Positions 14,901-24,971 of a DNA stretch of 64,000 bases are shown piece by piece. The position numbers and the translations under genes are program-made. How positions within the stretch are numbered: position 1 is the stretch's first letter; every line of letters starts with the position of its first letter. The notes under the pieces were generated by a model that saw only the letters and a program-made list of their open reading frames with translations, ran no database searches and was not told where the DNA came from. The DNA comes from Drosophila pseudoobscura. Taxonomy: Eukaryota; Arthropoda; Insecta; Diptera; Drosophilidae. The stretch covers positions 3,534,001 through 3,598,000 of the forward strand of contig NC_046679.1 in the NCBI RefSeq assembly GCF_009870125.1, given 5' to 3'.

Positions 14901-15709
14901 CCCCCTAGCTTTTGTTTGCCTGGCCTGCAGGAGGGGGGTTGGTTGCTTCTTCCTGATGCCTGAAGTTGATAAGTCAATGGCGCAAGCAACAAATTGCGTT
15001 CTACAACCGAGACAGAGACAGGCACAAAGACTCTCTCCATCCAGAGTTGCTAGTTTATGACGTAGTTTGTATTCCAGCTGAATTCCAATTGCAATTGTTT
15101 AAGTTAACCCAATGGGATGGATGCCCTCATCCCCCTGCCGATGATGGAGTGAAACCTGAATGCGCCATCATTAGCAGCAGGCCGTGAAAGTACTGCAGTC
15201 GTCGGGTTAAGGAGGGAGGAAACTCCAGCTAACCGATGCACCATCACCACCCCTCTATCGAAAGAGTCGTCGTCGTCATGATTAACAAAAACAGTTGATT
15301 GAACTTTGTTTGGCCTCCACACACACGACACGCATCCACACATCTACAAGTCCCATCGCGTTTGCTCATGCCCGTGTCTGTGTCGCCTGTGTGCTCTTGA
15401 ACTGCCCCACTTTGCCGTGTGTGTGGGGCTCATAATATATTTTCGGGTGTTAATGACCAGTAAATGCCTTTTCTTCGCACATTGCACACTCTCATGGAAA
15501 GTCCAGCCTCAAATGTGTTTCAAAGATTGTTCTTTGGAAGTACAATACAATGTCATAGCTCCCTGATGCTTGTGCAAGTTGATTGAAAGGGAAACCCAGA
15601 GCGCTTCCAGAGCTGCGTCTTGGATTGATTATTCCTTATAAATGTCTTCATTCAATAAGCGGCTCACTTTTAAGTAGCCTTGAACCAGTGTGCCTTGTGC
15701 TGTCCTAAT

Positions 15710-16030
15710 GAATCATCATGAATTAAGATGAATTACTTTTCAATGGTGGGCGTATGGTAATCGCCCTGATAATCATCTCCCAAGTGAACTGTGATCATTA
15801 ACTCGGTAAGATCATCTTCATGTGCCTGCAAAAGAGAATCGAATATAGGATTTCCTAGCCTTTACAATTGGTTCTTAAAATTACATCAGATCGGTTATCT
15901 CTCATAGGGCTAAAATAAGCTTTTGGCTAGCCCTTGCTTCACTGTGGCTTCTGAATCATCACAGAATAAGCTGTACTGCTTTTTAAGGGTGGGCGTATGG
16001 TCAACGCCCGGAAAATGATTCACCGCACGA
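15710..16030. repeat. Diverged local duplication sharing GGTGGGCGTATGGT
   Basis: The 14-mer GGTGGGCGTATGGT occurs at 15745-15758 and again at 15988-16001, 243 bp apart. Both copies are preceded by similar GAATCATCA / AATAAG-type sequence and followed by CGCCC. This looks like an old tandem duplication of about 80 bp, or two instances of a regulatory module. It lies just beyond the 3' end of the four-transmembrane gene. Confidence 0.55.
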
Positions 16031-16469
16031 CCATCATTAGGAAAACTTATTTAGGTTTGTATTTTGTTTTTTATAATTGCTTGTCGCTTGTCGAAAGTAC
16101 TACTTTCGGTACAAATATAGCTACTATTCGGGTTGTACATAGTATATGTATATAAAAAACATGATATGTTGTCATACATAAAGGCAGAGAGATTCTTTAA
16201 CAATATAGAAAAGCATTAGAAAAACATTGCATCTTGCATCGGTTGGACGGAACAAAACTTAAGAACTATTTATGCAGATTCGTGTATATAATTTGTGGTA
16301 TTCGATAGACGCATCTCTAAGGCACTATACTGGTGGATGGAATGTACAATCGTTTAAATATTTAAATGTTGGTGGAAACAAAGCGCATCGGGGATAGTCT
16401 GGTGCAGCTTTTGGACGGTCTGGTTTGTGCAATTTCGTTGTGATCTATCTCATATATAGGATAAGATTC

Positions 16470-17737
16470 CTAGCCAACGGGCATTGTGGATACGGTGCTA
16501 TGAGGAGTTGTGGGACGTGAACCAGCGAGGGAATTAGCTGTGGAGGCATGCAGTGACGCCATTGTACCCATCTGCAACAAGAAATAACCATAAGATATAT
16601 GCTTAACTTAATGTTTAATTAAGCAAGAAACTTGCGCGTAAATGAGCCAAATCCTCTAGTTTGGTGAGATCCACCAGTTCCAGGAACAGCGAATAGACCA
16701 CAGCCCAGCCATATATCGAGAGCAGACAGAAGATGCTCCACAGCATCACCATTATTACATTGTAGGCAAAGTACAAGTCATTGACAATGGCAAAGAAGAT
16801 CAGCGCCAGGGCGCGCCAGACCGTGAACACGGCAAAGGTCCACAGCCAGGGCATCACCTTCCGCTCGTATTCCTGAGGAGAGAGAAAAATCAGATGGCGA
16901 TTAATATAAAAACAAAGCATAAAATGCAGCCAATTAGTTTGGGGTTGGGGGACAAGTGCAAAATTTCTTTGTTCATGGTTGTGCTGGATGCATTTGTTAC
17001 CCGTTTGCTCAGTGAACGTTTCTGTGCTCCCAGTTTTTCTTGCTTTCGGGCAATGAGAAATGTAAATGAAATCCATGCATATGTTTTAAGGTACTACCAC
17101 CATCAAACCCACAACTTACCTTTCGGAGGGCCACGCACAGCAGCACGCTGGTCACAAAGTTAATCAGTGCCATGATCAGGGAGAACAGGGCAAATACAAT
17201 CAACATGTTGCGCACTAAAAGGAATTTACATTTATTTGTGCTTGAAATGGGGTTCCTAATGATTCCATACCATGCTTATTTCCCACATAGACAAACTCAT
17301 ACGATATGATATAGTAGCCATAATGCGTGGACCCAGGTGCGGCCATCGCATAGCAGTAGATATCAAAGACGCTCGAGGCAATGGTAAACAGTGAAAGGAA
17401 CTGCAAGGAAGAGAAGATTTATACACTTGGGTAGGGCTTAAGATCTTGCAATCGTCTTACAATGGCAAATAAGCCAATGAGCATGGCACCCTTTTGTATA
17501 TCAATATACTGATTGTTTTTGAGCAGCGGCCGCTGGTACCAAGGAATCCGCACAGACCGCGTCGAACGCGACATCTTGGAATGCAGATTTGTCGAGGATC
17601 TGCAGGGATATACAAAATGCCAGCTTGTCAAACCCATCATTAGAGTATACTCTGTTAAATACATACCTTCCCGTGGCATGGGAGTACACCGAGGGATTGG
17701 AGCGATATGTGGAGGGCGTTTTCCTTCCGTAATTCAT
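16470..17737 (-). CDS. Four-transmembrane membrane protein, six coding exons
   Basis: Exons in transcript order are 17667-17737, 17461-17599, 17271-17400, 17120-17214, 16636-16872 and 16470-16571; all join in frame to 257 aa. The basic, Ser/Arg-rich N-terminus (about residues 1-58) is followed by hydrophobic segments near 60-87, 116-140, 149-172 and 178-208. There is a short loop after the first and an S/T/P-rich tail (225-257). This predicts a tetraspan membrane protein with both ends cytoplasmic, similar in topology to MARVEL or pasiflora-type insect proteins, but I do not recognise the family. The last intron (16572-16635) has a GC donor (GCAAGT) instead of GT. Reading through it adds eight residues and stops at 16615, giving a 230-aa alternative end. 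A GGTCACACTG promoter motif lies upstream on the same strand near 18106-18115. Confidence 0.8.
16572..16635 (-). other. GC-AG intron of the four-transmembrane gene
   Basis: The donor reads CGC|GCAAGT and the acceptor TTGTTGCAG|ATG. The 64-bp length matches the neighbouring short introns and phase 0 is kept. Splicing replaces eight residues with a 33-residue S/T-rich tail. GC-AG introns are a known minor class and are often alternatively spliced, so retention could give a second C-terminus. Confidence 0.65.
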
Positions 17738-18105
17738 CTTGAAGCCTTGCAAGTGACGTCACGCACAGCAGAAGTAGAAATCGGTTTACAGTCTGTAAAA
17801 AAACTACAGGAGAAAATTAATACTGAATACTTAGCAACACATTTCGGACATTGCGATGGTCTGCAGGGCGTGTTTGCTTAATTTGTTATTTTGGGTGTGT
17901 CGCCCAGTGGACGTCCCCAAGCTGGGCTTGAAACTTTTAACGCTAAATTCACACGTTTAACAATCACTTAAGCACCAGCTGTAACTTTGGGTCTGTTACT
18001 TCAACATCTATGTGCACGGTGAGCACATTTTTATACATCCATGCACTTATTTACCTTTTAAAATCAAAGAAATTGTTGCTTCGCAACGCATCAAAAACAA
18101 AACAC

Positions 18106-18200
18106 CAGTGTGACCGCGGACTTGTCGATAGGATATACGGTCTGACCCTCAGAAATATACCGAAATATACCGTCTCAATTCAAAAATATACCGAATAAAA
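18106..18200 (-). promoter_or_regulatory. Promoter motif cluster (GGTCACACTG plus GGTATATTT array)
   Basis: On the minus strand, GGTCACACTG at 18106-18115 matches the Drosophila core-promoter Motif 1. The adjacent GGTATATTT repeats (plus strand AAATATACCG, three copies within 18150-18197) resemble core-promoter Motif 6. Both point toward the four-TM gene, whose ATG is about 370 bp away. The array itself belongs to a dispersed sequence family also seen near 21100, 28800 and 61830. Confidence 0.5.
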
Positions 18201-19006
18201 TAATTACCTGGGTACCCTCAACACTGGCCATATATTTTGAGCAGATAAATAAATCAATTTTCTACAATATATTCTTGTTTTAAGTACTCCCTTTTATTGG
18301 ACTGTGCCTAAAATAAGGTTTAAGTAAATAATGTCAAAGCTTTAATCGTAAGTGAGCATGAAGTAAGACGTTGAACACTTGTTGCATGTCCACCGGTGGT
18401 ATGGACATTTGTCTACCCTAAGATGCAAATATTTTGCTAGGCATAGAAATATTTCATATTGCGCCGTGGAATTATGCTATATTGCTACAATTGTGTAAGA
18501 AATTTATTTACTTACAACACCATTTGTATGGAGTTGCCAGATAGGTTTTGCTTATTTGAATTAATATTTTAACGGAACACCCGTATATACATATGTATAT
18601 GAATTGAAACCAACTCGTATCTCCTAATAAACATTTAAATTACGACATCAAATTCCACTTTGGTTCTGCAGACAGGGGGTGGAACTACGGACAGTAGTCA
18701 GAAGTCGATCTGCCGCATCAGCTTAAAAGCGCGTGCAATTGCGCGACTTTAAGATAAATCTCCGACACAGTTTTACGACCGTCGGAGATATTCAAATTTA
18801 ATAGCCCCCCTCCCACAAGGGGCACAAAGCACTTGACTCATGCACACCGCACACATGCGCTGTCCTGCATCTTGCTCTAGCGAGCACTTCCGTTTCTGGC
18901 CGGAGTCGGATTCTGGATCGTTTCGTATTTGTTTTGACAACAGATCCATAGACTAAGAAAACATAGGGGAGGGGAGGAGATGGTGGGTGTCATAACCGCT
19001 CAAAAC

Positions 19007-19014
19007 TATAAAAG
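19007..19014 (+). promoter_or_regulatory. TATA box of btn
   Basis: TATAAAAG lies about 245 bp upstream of the btn ATG, which fits a focused developmental promoter. A transcription start about 30 bp downstream (near 19038-19042) is inferred, with no clear initiator identified. Confidence 0.5.
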
Positions 19015-19256
19015 AAAGGGAACGCAGATCGGGCACGCGACGATTGGTAGTAGGGGGTCGGGGTTCGGTCTTGTGTGTCCAGATGTTGCGGACAATTATC
19101 ATATCAGCAGCACATCATTTGCAGTTAAGTGAAAAAGCAGATTGAGCCGCGATCGGAAGAAAGAGAGCGAGGGCCACTTCCTTAATAAGCTGCTCCCTTG
19201 GGTCCGAGTGATCAGTATTACGTAGACTCTAGCCGCGAAAGGAACCATCCAACTCC

Positions 19257-19724
19257 ATGGATTGCGAGACCTGCTATTATGTGGATATTAACAAATCATG
19301 GCTCAGCCAGACCCAAGGATATACGGACTACAGCTATGGCTATGATCAGATGTATAATCAGGGATACCATGAAATGGAGGCCACCTGGTCGTCGTCCAAC
19401 GATGCCCACGAGCAGGATGCCAAGCAGCAGGAGCAGCACAGATCACCGGCAAGGCAAGTCGAGCCAGTCCGAGACTCCAATCCGAAGGCAAGGACAGAAA
19501 CCACCTCGCAGCGCAAGGAGCGCACAGCATTCACCAAGTCGCAGCTGAAGGAGCTGGAGAGCGAATTCCTCTACTCAAACTATCTGACGCGCCTGAGACG
19601 GTACGAAATCGCTGTGGCGCTGGAGCTGACGGAGCGGCAGGTGAAGGTCTGGTTCCAGAATCGCCGCATGAAGTGCAAACGCATCAAGCTGGAGGAAGGA
19701 GGAGCCACCAAAACGCACTGCTAG
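19257..19724 (+). CDS. btn: Homeobox transcription factor buttonless
   Basis: A single uninterrupted 155-aa frame carries one homeodomain at about residues 85-144. The third helix has WFQNRRMK, with Gln at homeodomain position 50 (residue 134) and Asn51 next to it, so it should bind an Antp-class TAAT core. A Tyr/Gln-rich N-terminus (7-45) and an acidic linker precede it; the tail after the homeodomain is only about 11 residues. The homeodomain ([19 protein letters not shown] region) matches my memory of Buttonless, which in D. melanogaster is expressed in dorsal median cells, and the neighbours fit 94B. The stop lies only 81 bp from the stop of the convergent CG6937 gene, with no AATAAA between, so the 3' ends probably overlap. 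Confidence 0.88.
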   Translation: MDCETCYYVDINKSWLSQTQGYTDYSYGYDQMYNQGYHEMEATWSSSNDAHEQDAKQQEQHRSPARQVEPVRDSNPKARTETTSQRKERTAFTKSQLKELESEFLYSNYLTRLRRYEIAVALELTERQVKVWFQNRRMKCKRIKLEEGGATKTHC

Positions 19725-19805
19725 TTTGTACAGGGACATATTTTAACACAACTTCTCTTACAAATGTTCGCTTACTAAGTAATTAGAGTAAAATGTAGTT
19801 TACGA

Positions 19806-21024
19806 CTATTTCTTCAACTTCTTGGACTTGACCTTCTGCAGCGGCTTGGCCAGCGTCTTGGCTGCGGCCAGCTGCAGCTTCTGTGTGACGGCATTTTTAT
19901 TGGCCTTGGGTGCCGGAGCGGGCTTCTTCTTCTGCACGCCACCAGCGCCATGTTTGCGCTTTAGTTTATCTTCCAGCCGGGCCACAGGAGGGTTTTTCTT
20001 CTGTGACTTTTTCGGCGACGGTGGAAGATCCTGCTCCTCGTCGCTATCCTCGGTATCATCGCTGCCCTGCGCACTCTCCTCGTCCTCAAACTCAAGATCA
20101 GACTCATCTTCGGAGGCATCCACATAGTCCTCGTCATCAGAGTCTTCATCGATGGTGGTGCCCAGCAAGTCTTCTATGCGAGCCTCCTTTGCTTTTTTCT
20201 GCTTCTTGCTGGACTTGGCAGCCTCGCTTGTCGATGGTGCATTGGCTTCTGGCGATTCCTTGGACTTCTTGATAGGCTCCACGATAAGACTCGAGAAATC
20301 AATTCCCAAATGATTGTACTTCTCTTGTATCTTCTTGATTTTTCCAAGGTTGGAAACAGTGCGCTTCTGGCAGGAAGCTTCGTTCCAGTTGTTTTGCTTC
20401 TTTACGCTGTTCTGCGTTCGCTTAGTGATCTCCGAAACGTAGATTTCTTTGCCAGCCTGAAGACCATTGAAATAATTACAGGACCTATCATTTCACTATC
20501 CCCCTTACTGCCTTACCTTGTTGTGTACCCTCTTCACGGAGGACTTGAAGTAGTTGAATTTCTGGTTTTCGGGCGGAATGTACGACGCCTTGACCACTTT
20601 CTGGAACATCAGATAGTTGTCCATGGTATCGGCGGCCACCTTGGCCACCTCCGGATACTCAAACTCGACGAAGGCAAATCCCTTGCTGTTGCCAGAGCGT
20701 GGCGAACGGGCCAGCCGGACACGCAGCACGCGACCGAATTGCTTGAAATACTGGCGCAATTGCTGCTCAAAGAATCCGTGCGGCAAGTGCTTGATGAACA
20801 CGATGCCGCGCTCCTTGCGCTCCTTCTGTTCCTCGGGCTTGGCCTTTGGCAATTTTTTCTTGATCTGAAAAGAAATGGAGCATTTACAGTTAGCAGGCGG
20901 CAGCCATTGGAAATGTTGTTCCCATTACCTGTCCGGAGACCACAGTTTTGACCGCCTCTGGTTTTTTTGTGGGCGAAGCCTGTTTGGCTATCTGCTGTGC
21001 CTTGGGCTTCTTCACCGGCGCCAT
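19806..21024 (-). CDS. CG6937: NIFK-like nucleolar RNA-binding protein (MKI67 FHA-interacting homolog)
   Basis: Three coding exons, 20929-21024, 20517-20864 and 19806-20456, join in frame to 364 aa with standard GT-AG introns. A basic Lys/Pro-rich start is followed by one RRM (about 52-130) with RNP2 VFIKHL (54-59) and RNP1 KGFAFVEF (93-100). The region after the RRM (SSVKRVHNK) is typical of the NIFK/MK67I family. The C-terminal half has a long Asp/Glu/Ser-rich tract and a Lys-rich end, as expected for a nucleolar protein. Human NIFK works in pre-rRNA processing and binds Ki-67; a role in large-subunit maturation is inferred. The symbol rests on synteny and recollection. The (-) promoter region holds AAATATACCG repeats, and a transposon lies 425 bp upstream of the ATG. 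Confidence 0.88.
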
Positions 21025-21082
21025 GTTTAGTTCTCTTTATCAATTAAATTAAAATAAACGAAAAAATGAAACTGCCGCACGT

Positions 21083-21390
21083 GGAGCTGAGCAGTGTGTC
21101 CCCCTCAGAAATATTAATACCGTAATACCAAAATATACCGTAAATATACTGACAAATTCAAGTTATATATTACATATTCCGATTTTGATATTCCGTTGAA
21201 TATTAATAGCTATTTAGATCTCTCAGCTTTGCTCACATAAGATTGGCTAGTTGCTTTTTATTATATTTTGGCCGAAACAAGGCAATAACAAAATAGTTTA
21301 ACAAACAAAAGCAGTCACAATGTTGCTGGTATTTGAAGACATGATGCGTGTATAGGCCTTTGTATACCCTATTCCGATCTGTTTTTAAAA
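21083..21390 (-). repeat. Dispersed repeat copy with GGTATATTT motifs, upstream of CG6937
   Basis: About 290 bp here match the reverse complement of 61556-61875 over several blocks. The shared blocks are AAATATACCG repeats, CCGATTTTGATATTCCG, TAGCTATTTAGATCTCTCAG, CAATGTTGCTGGTAT and GATGCGTGTATA followed by TTTGTATACCCT. It is a non-coding dispersed element of unknown class; no transposase or terminal repeats are visible. Confidence 0.7.
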
Positions 21391-21448
21391 CGTAATTAAT
21401 AAAGAAAATTGCAGTATTTATTTGTATTAGTATCTTGTAACCTACGGA

Positions 21449-22194
21449 CACTAACCATACAGTATATAGATGTGCCAGTTCATACAACGAAATTGTCACA
21501 CACCGACTTGCGCTATCCGTACCCCAGAGTGACGTCATCATGAGAGATAGAGCGCAGAGAGAACATCTTTGCATGTGTTAGTACACACGCAATATATATA
21601 TGTTTCGACAAAAATATGTGATTGTATGTTTTTTCAGATTTTTTGAACTCTCTCAGGTCTGGTTCTGTTTTGCCACCAGCATGTTTTAGTGTATGGGTGC
21701 ACATGCATTCTCACGTACTTTGCGTGTGTGTGTTTACTATTGCTGGCCGCTAGAACTGAAATTTGAGTTTGGTTCTTGTTTCGGGTCTTTTGATGGACTG
21801 ACCTACCGCCACAAAATAAATGAAGAATGGGCAGGGGGTGGGGGTATGGTACACTAGGGCGCGGGAAACAAAATAAAAGCTGTTATTTGTTTGATTTATA
21901 CCACAAAATATAAAATATTACAATAATATAATTGCACATTTATTTCCTTATCTTAAGCAGGTTGATTATAAATTATACAAATTATGCAAACGCCGTCGGT
22001 TCTCGACGTTTTTGTTTATTATAACTAAAACAATGATGTATCTAAATATACAATATAAGAAAATATATATATATACTTAAATAAATATGCATAAATATAA
22101 ATGGAATTGGTTTTACATATATTTCAAATCAATTGTCAATCGCGCGCTTTCCGACGGGAATCTGCAAAGCACAAATTTAGATGCCGGTCGCACC
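21449..22194 (+). repeat. Left 746-bp inverted repeat arm of the transposon
   Basis: Pairs base for base with 22736-23481: paired positions sum to 44930 at the outer end, at an internal GACGTC and at the inner end. It contains a short frame duplicated identically in the right arm, which only reflects the arm identity. Confidence 0.9.
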
Positions 22195-22735
22195 AAAAAG
22201 CTGTTCTATGGCGGGTCCTAACATTAGAACCCAAACGGTACGAGGGAGCGCGCGGGGTTTCAATTCCCTTTTCGCCTGTACTTCGTCTCTACCGCGACCC
22301 CGCTGCCCATCGGTTTCGTCTGCTCGGCAATTCTGGACTCTCGAGCCTCAGCACCGTCGAAGCGGTGGTCGCGGATCGCCGATGTCTTTGGAGCGGCACA
22401 GTGGGAAAATTCGATTGGAAAATTCTCTATTAGAATTTATCTAAAGCACTCATACAATTTTTTTACTATTTCGGCTGAGTCCCACTGTGCCGCGCCAAAG
22501 ACATCAGCGACCACGCTGCCCTACGGTTTCAGCACGCAGACGATTCATATTTTGTTTTTGTATTCTTTCTCTCGAGACACACCGACTCGACGCTGACCGG
22601 GCAGCAGTAATTTTGAAAACCCTCATGCAATATACGAATGTAATAAACTTTAATATTTATGTGCATATGTATGTACATAAGATATTTTATAATTGAATTA
22701 GAAAATTTATGGGTATTGTCCATGAGAGTATTCAA
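22195..22735. repeat. Transposon spacer with its own inverted and direct repeats
   Basis: Inside the spacer, GATGTCTTTGGAGCGGCACA at 22381-22400 (continuing to 22406) is inverted at 22480-22505 with one mismatch. A direct repeat GCGACC[C/A]CGCTGCCC...CGGTTTC occurs at 22294-22317 and 22507-22530. The spacer is therefore itself partly palindromic, so the whole unit is a hairpin within a hairpin. Confidence 0.7.
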
Positions 22736-23481
22736 GGTGCGACCGGCATCTAAATTTGTGCTTTGCAGATTCCCGTCGGAAAGCGCGCGATTGACAATTG
22801 ATTTGAAATATATGTAAAACCAATTCCATTTATATTTATGCATATTTATTTAAGTATATATATATATTTTCTTATATTGTATATTTAGATACATCATTGT
22901 TTTAGTTATAATAAACAAAAACGTCGAGAACCGACGGCGTTTGCATAATTTGTATAATTTATAATCAACCTGCTTAAGATAAGGAAATAAATGTGCAATT
23001 ATATTATTGTAATATTTTATATTTTGTGGTATAAATCAAACAAATAACAGCTTTTATTTTGTTTCCCGCGCCCTAGTGTACCATACCCCCACCCCCTGCC
23101 CATTCTTCATTTATTTTGTGGCGGTAGGTCAGTCCATCAAAAGACCCGAAACAAGAACCAAACTCAAATTTCAGTTCTAGCGGCCAGCAATAGTAAACAC
23201 ACACACGCAAAGTACGTGAGAATGCATGTGCACCCATACACTAAAACATGCTGGTGGCAAAACAGAACCAGACCTGAGAGAGTTCAAAAAATCTGAAAAA
23301 ACATACAATCACATATTTTTGTCGAAACATATATATATTGCGTGTGTACTAACACATGCAAAGATGTTCTCTCTGCGCTCTATCTCTCATGATGACGTCA
23401 CTCTGGGGTACGGATAGCGCAAGTCGGTGTGTGACAATTTCGTTGTATGAACTGGCACATCTATATACTGTATGGTTAGTG
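22736..23481 (-). repeat. Right 746-bp inverted repeat arm of the transposon
   Basis: Reverse complement of 21449-22194. Its outer end lies 178 bp upstream of the start codon at 23659, so it now supplies part of the distal promoter region of that gene. Confidence 0.9.
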
Positions 23482-23658
23482 CTACGGAGCTTGAGATGAC
23501 AAACATTTTCTCAACTCTATCATATCCTTTTCCCTACGGTATGAAAATGACTGCTGCTAATTTCGATATTTAAAAAATGCAGCCCTACCTCTCTTCTTCT
23601 TCTTCTTCTGCTGCGTTTGTCTTGTTTACAAGGGGAGGCGCGCTTTATACATTTTACA

Positions 23659-24792
23659 ATGAATCCGACGGAATTACTTGATTCTTCCATTGAATCAGAC
23701 GAGGATAAGATTCGAAAGAGCTACGATCATGAGGACTTGAAAACATTCCTGGCCAAATCGTCTATAAAGGATTACTTTCAACGTGCACTGCAAATATCAG
23801 ATTGCAATCAGGTAAACAAATTTCCCCCTGAGTTTATTGTTCTCAAAAGGCATTTTTGTTGCAGCTGCTGAGCTATTTGCAGGCGACTTTGTCCAGATAT
23901 GTTTGGGCAGATTTTGATCTGGAAGAGATGCTTGATTTATATATTCTGGCCATAATGATGGTGACATACGAACAGGATAATTGTATGGTCATTGATAAAC
24001 GCTTCAGGCTGTTAGATACTGTCTCCAATTTAGGATCTATTCTTTATCCAGACCAGGTACGTTATCCAGCAAATCCACTTCGCCTTCCTGCATTATATGT
24101 GTTGTGATTGCACTTCAGATTGAATTTATTGCCAATGGCTTGTATCAGAAGTTTGTGCAAGGCGCGGGTGCCAAGCGTTTGGAAAATTTCTTGAATATGA
24201 AGGCGGCCTTTCCCCGTCTAATGCTCTCATCTGGATCTGGCAGTGACGTTGCCCTGGCCCTGTTTCTGACCATCTTGAGCAGACACACCAACGTCCCAGC
24301 AAGACTGCAAATGACTGGAAATGTGAATAGCCGCGTACCAGGCATTGAACGCAACATTGTACGAATATTATTCCTATTTGCAGGCGCGTAATGCATTCGA
24401 AATGGCAAAGTTGGTCAACTGGCAGCAGCTGGCGAACTCTGATCAATACCATGACATGTTCATTCTGATGCGCTCGATTTTCTTCGTCATTAATATGTTG
24501 ATTAATCGTTACGAGTTTCTCGAAAGTGATCTTGGAGCGGTAATGAGCACATACTTCCTAACCGTGTGCAAGGTATTGTGTAAAGAAACCGGCATTGAAT
24601 CAGACTTTGCCATGACGGTTAGTTTATTGCGCATTATTTTACTAAATGGACGTTAATAAGTTTATTTTCAATGGTGATTCCAGCTGGAGCGATTCATTGC
24701 CTTCTGCGTTGTACGTGCCGCAAGGATACAGTAAGGATATTCTGAATATAGCGTATATCTTTTAATTCTTGATCTCTTTCAGTGAACCCTAA
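23659..24792 (+). CDS. Unrecognised 279-aa helical protein, six coding exons
   Basis: Proposed exons are 23659-23811, 23865-24056, 24119-24322, 24384-24617, 24684-24730 and 24783-24792, all in phase. The product is mostly amphipathic or hydrophobic helix with no signal peptide and no motif I know. It starts with an acidic segment (ESDEDK) and later has a Leu/Met/Ile-rich region (MRSIFFVINMLINRYEF). Donor 3 is ambiguous: GTGAAT at 24323 or GTACCA at 24335 both keep frame. The last intron is also uncertain; if unspliced, the protein stops at 24734 after ARIQ. AATAAA at 24901-24906 fits its 3' end. It was probably divergent from CG6937 across a roughly 600-bp intergenic region before the transposon split that region. 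Codon pattern and intron phasing support a real gene; function unknown. Confidence 0.7.
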
Positions 24793-24900
24793 TGGTCCCT
24801 AATGCTAAGAGATTACCATAAGTGTATTTTTTTTTATTTGTCGTTCCATATGGAGGATATCCAAGGAGCTGGGTACCAATCCAACTGCAGATGCATCCGC

Positions 24901-24906
24901 AATAAA
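24901..24906 (+). terminator. Poly(A) signal of the gene at 23659
   Basis: AATAAA lies 109 bp after the proposed stop codon, just before the convergent small ORF. Confidence 0.5.
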
Positions 24907-24971
24907 TGTTTTTATAAAGTTCTCATGGGAGCGTGTCAGTATACACATATACATACAAAGAACAGTTCATT

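Larger units (their letters stand above)
1..16469. other. Gene-free, repeat-rich non-coding block
   Basis: I find no supportable gene here on either strand. The open frames are short, lack conserved motifs and are built from simple sequence (CA/GT, GA, poly-A/T). Landmarks include a 20-bp palindrome at 5089-5108, tetranucleotide GGAT repeats near 6940-6960, GGTAT repeats near 7498-7518, a (GT)n-G18 tract at 8879-8918, and hairpin-like GTATACCC fragments near 6628, 9257, 9305 and 13062. Two E-box-type sites (AWCAGCTGWT-like) lie near 10374 and 10463. The block may be intergenic, or the long intron or upstream region of a gene outside the window; the sequence alone does not decide. Confidence 0.6.
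17738..19256. other. Divergent upstream region of the four-TM gene and btn
   Basis: The part nearest the (-) gene contains a reverse-oriented GGTCACACTG motif (18106-18115), a DRE-like TCGATA and an array of AAATATACCG units (about 18155-18195). AT-rich repeat-like sequence follows to about 18650. The part nearest btn is more complex and holds a TATA box at 19007-19014. No coding exon is apparent. Confidence 0.6.
21449..23481. mobile_element. Non-autonomous long-TIR DNA transposon with 7-bp TSD
   Basis: This 2,033-bp unit begins CACTAACC and ends GGTTAGTG. Its two arms (21449-22194 and 22736-23481) are inverted copies of 746 bp with no length difference; every stretch I compared matched exactly. 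CTACGGA flanks it on both sides (21442-21448 and 23482-23488), a perfect 7-bp target-site duplication. The 541-bp centre has no transposase-like frame. A 7-bp duplication suits 1360/P-superfamily elements, while long inverted arms recall foldback-type elements; I cannot name the family. It inserted in the shared upstream region of CG6937 and the gene at 23659. The identity of the arms suggests recent insertion or gene conversion. Confidence 0.88.

Noticed and set aside
19198-19548. 116-codon frame overlapping btn in another frame
   Set aside because: Overlaps the homeobox frame and has no recognisable motif.
20310-20951. 213-codon plus-strand frame over CG6937
   Set aside because: Antisense shadow of the NIFK-like gene, whose RRM on the other strand is clear and correctly spliced.
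24333-24383. 25-bp intron (GTACGA...GCAG) in the unknown gene
   Set aside because: Too short for a Drosophila intron; upstream donors at 24323 or 24335 give normal sizes and keep frame.
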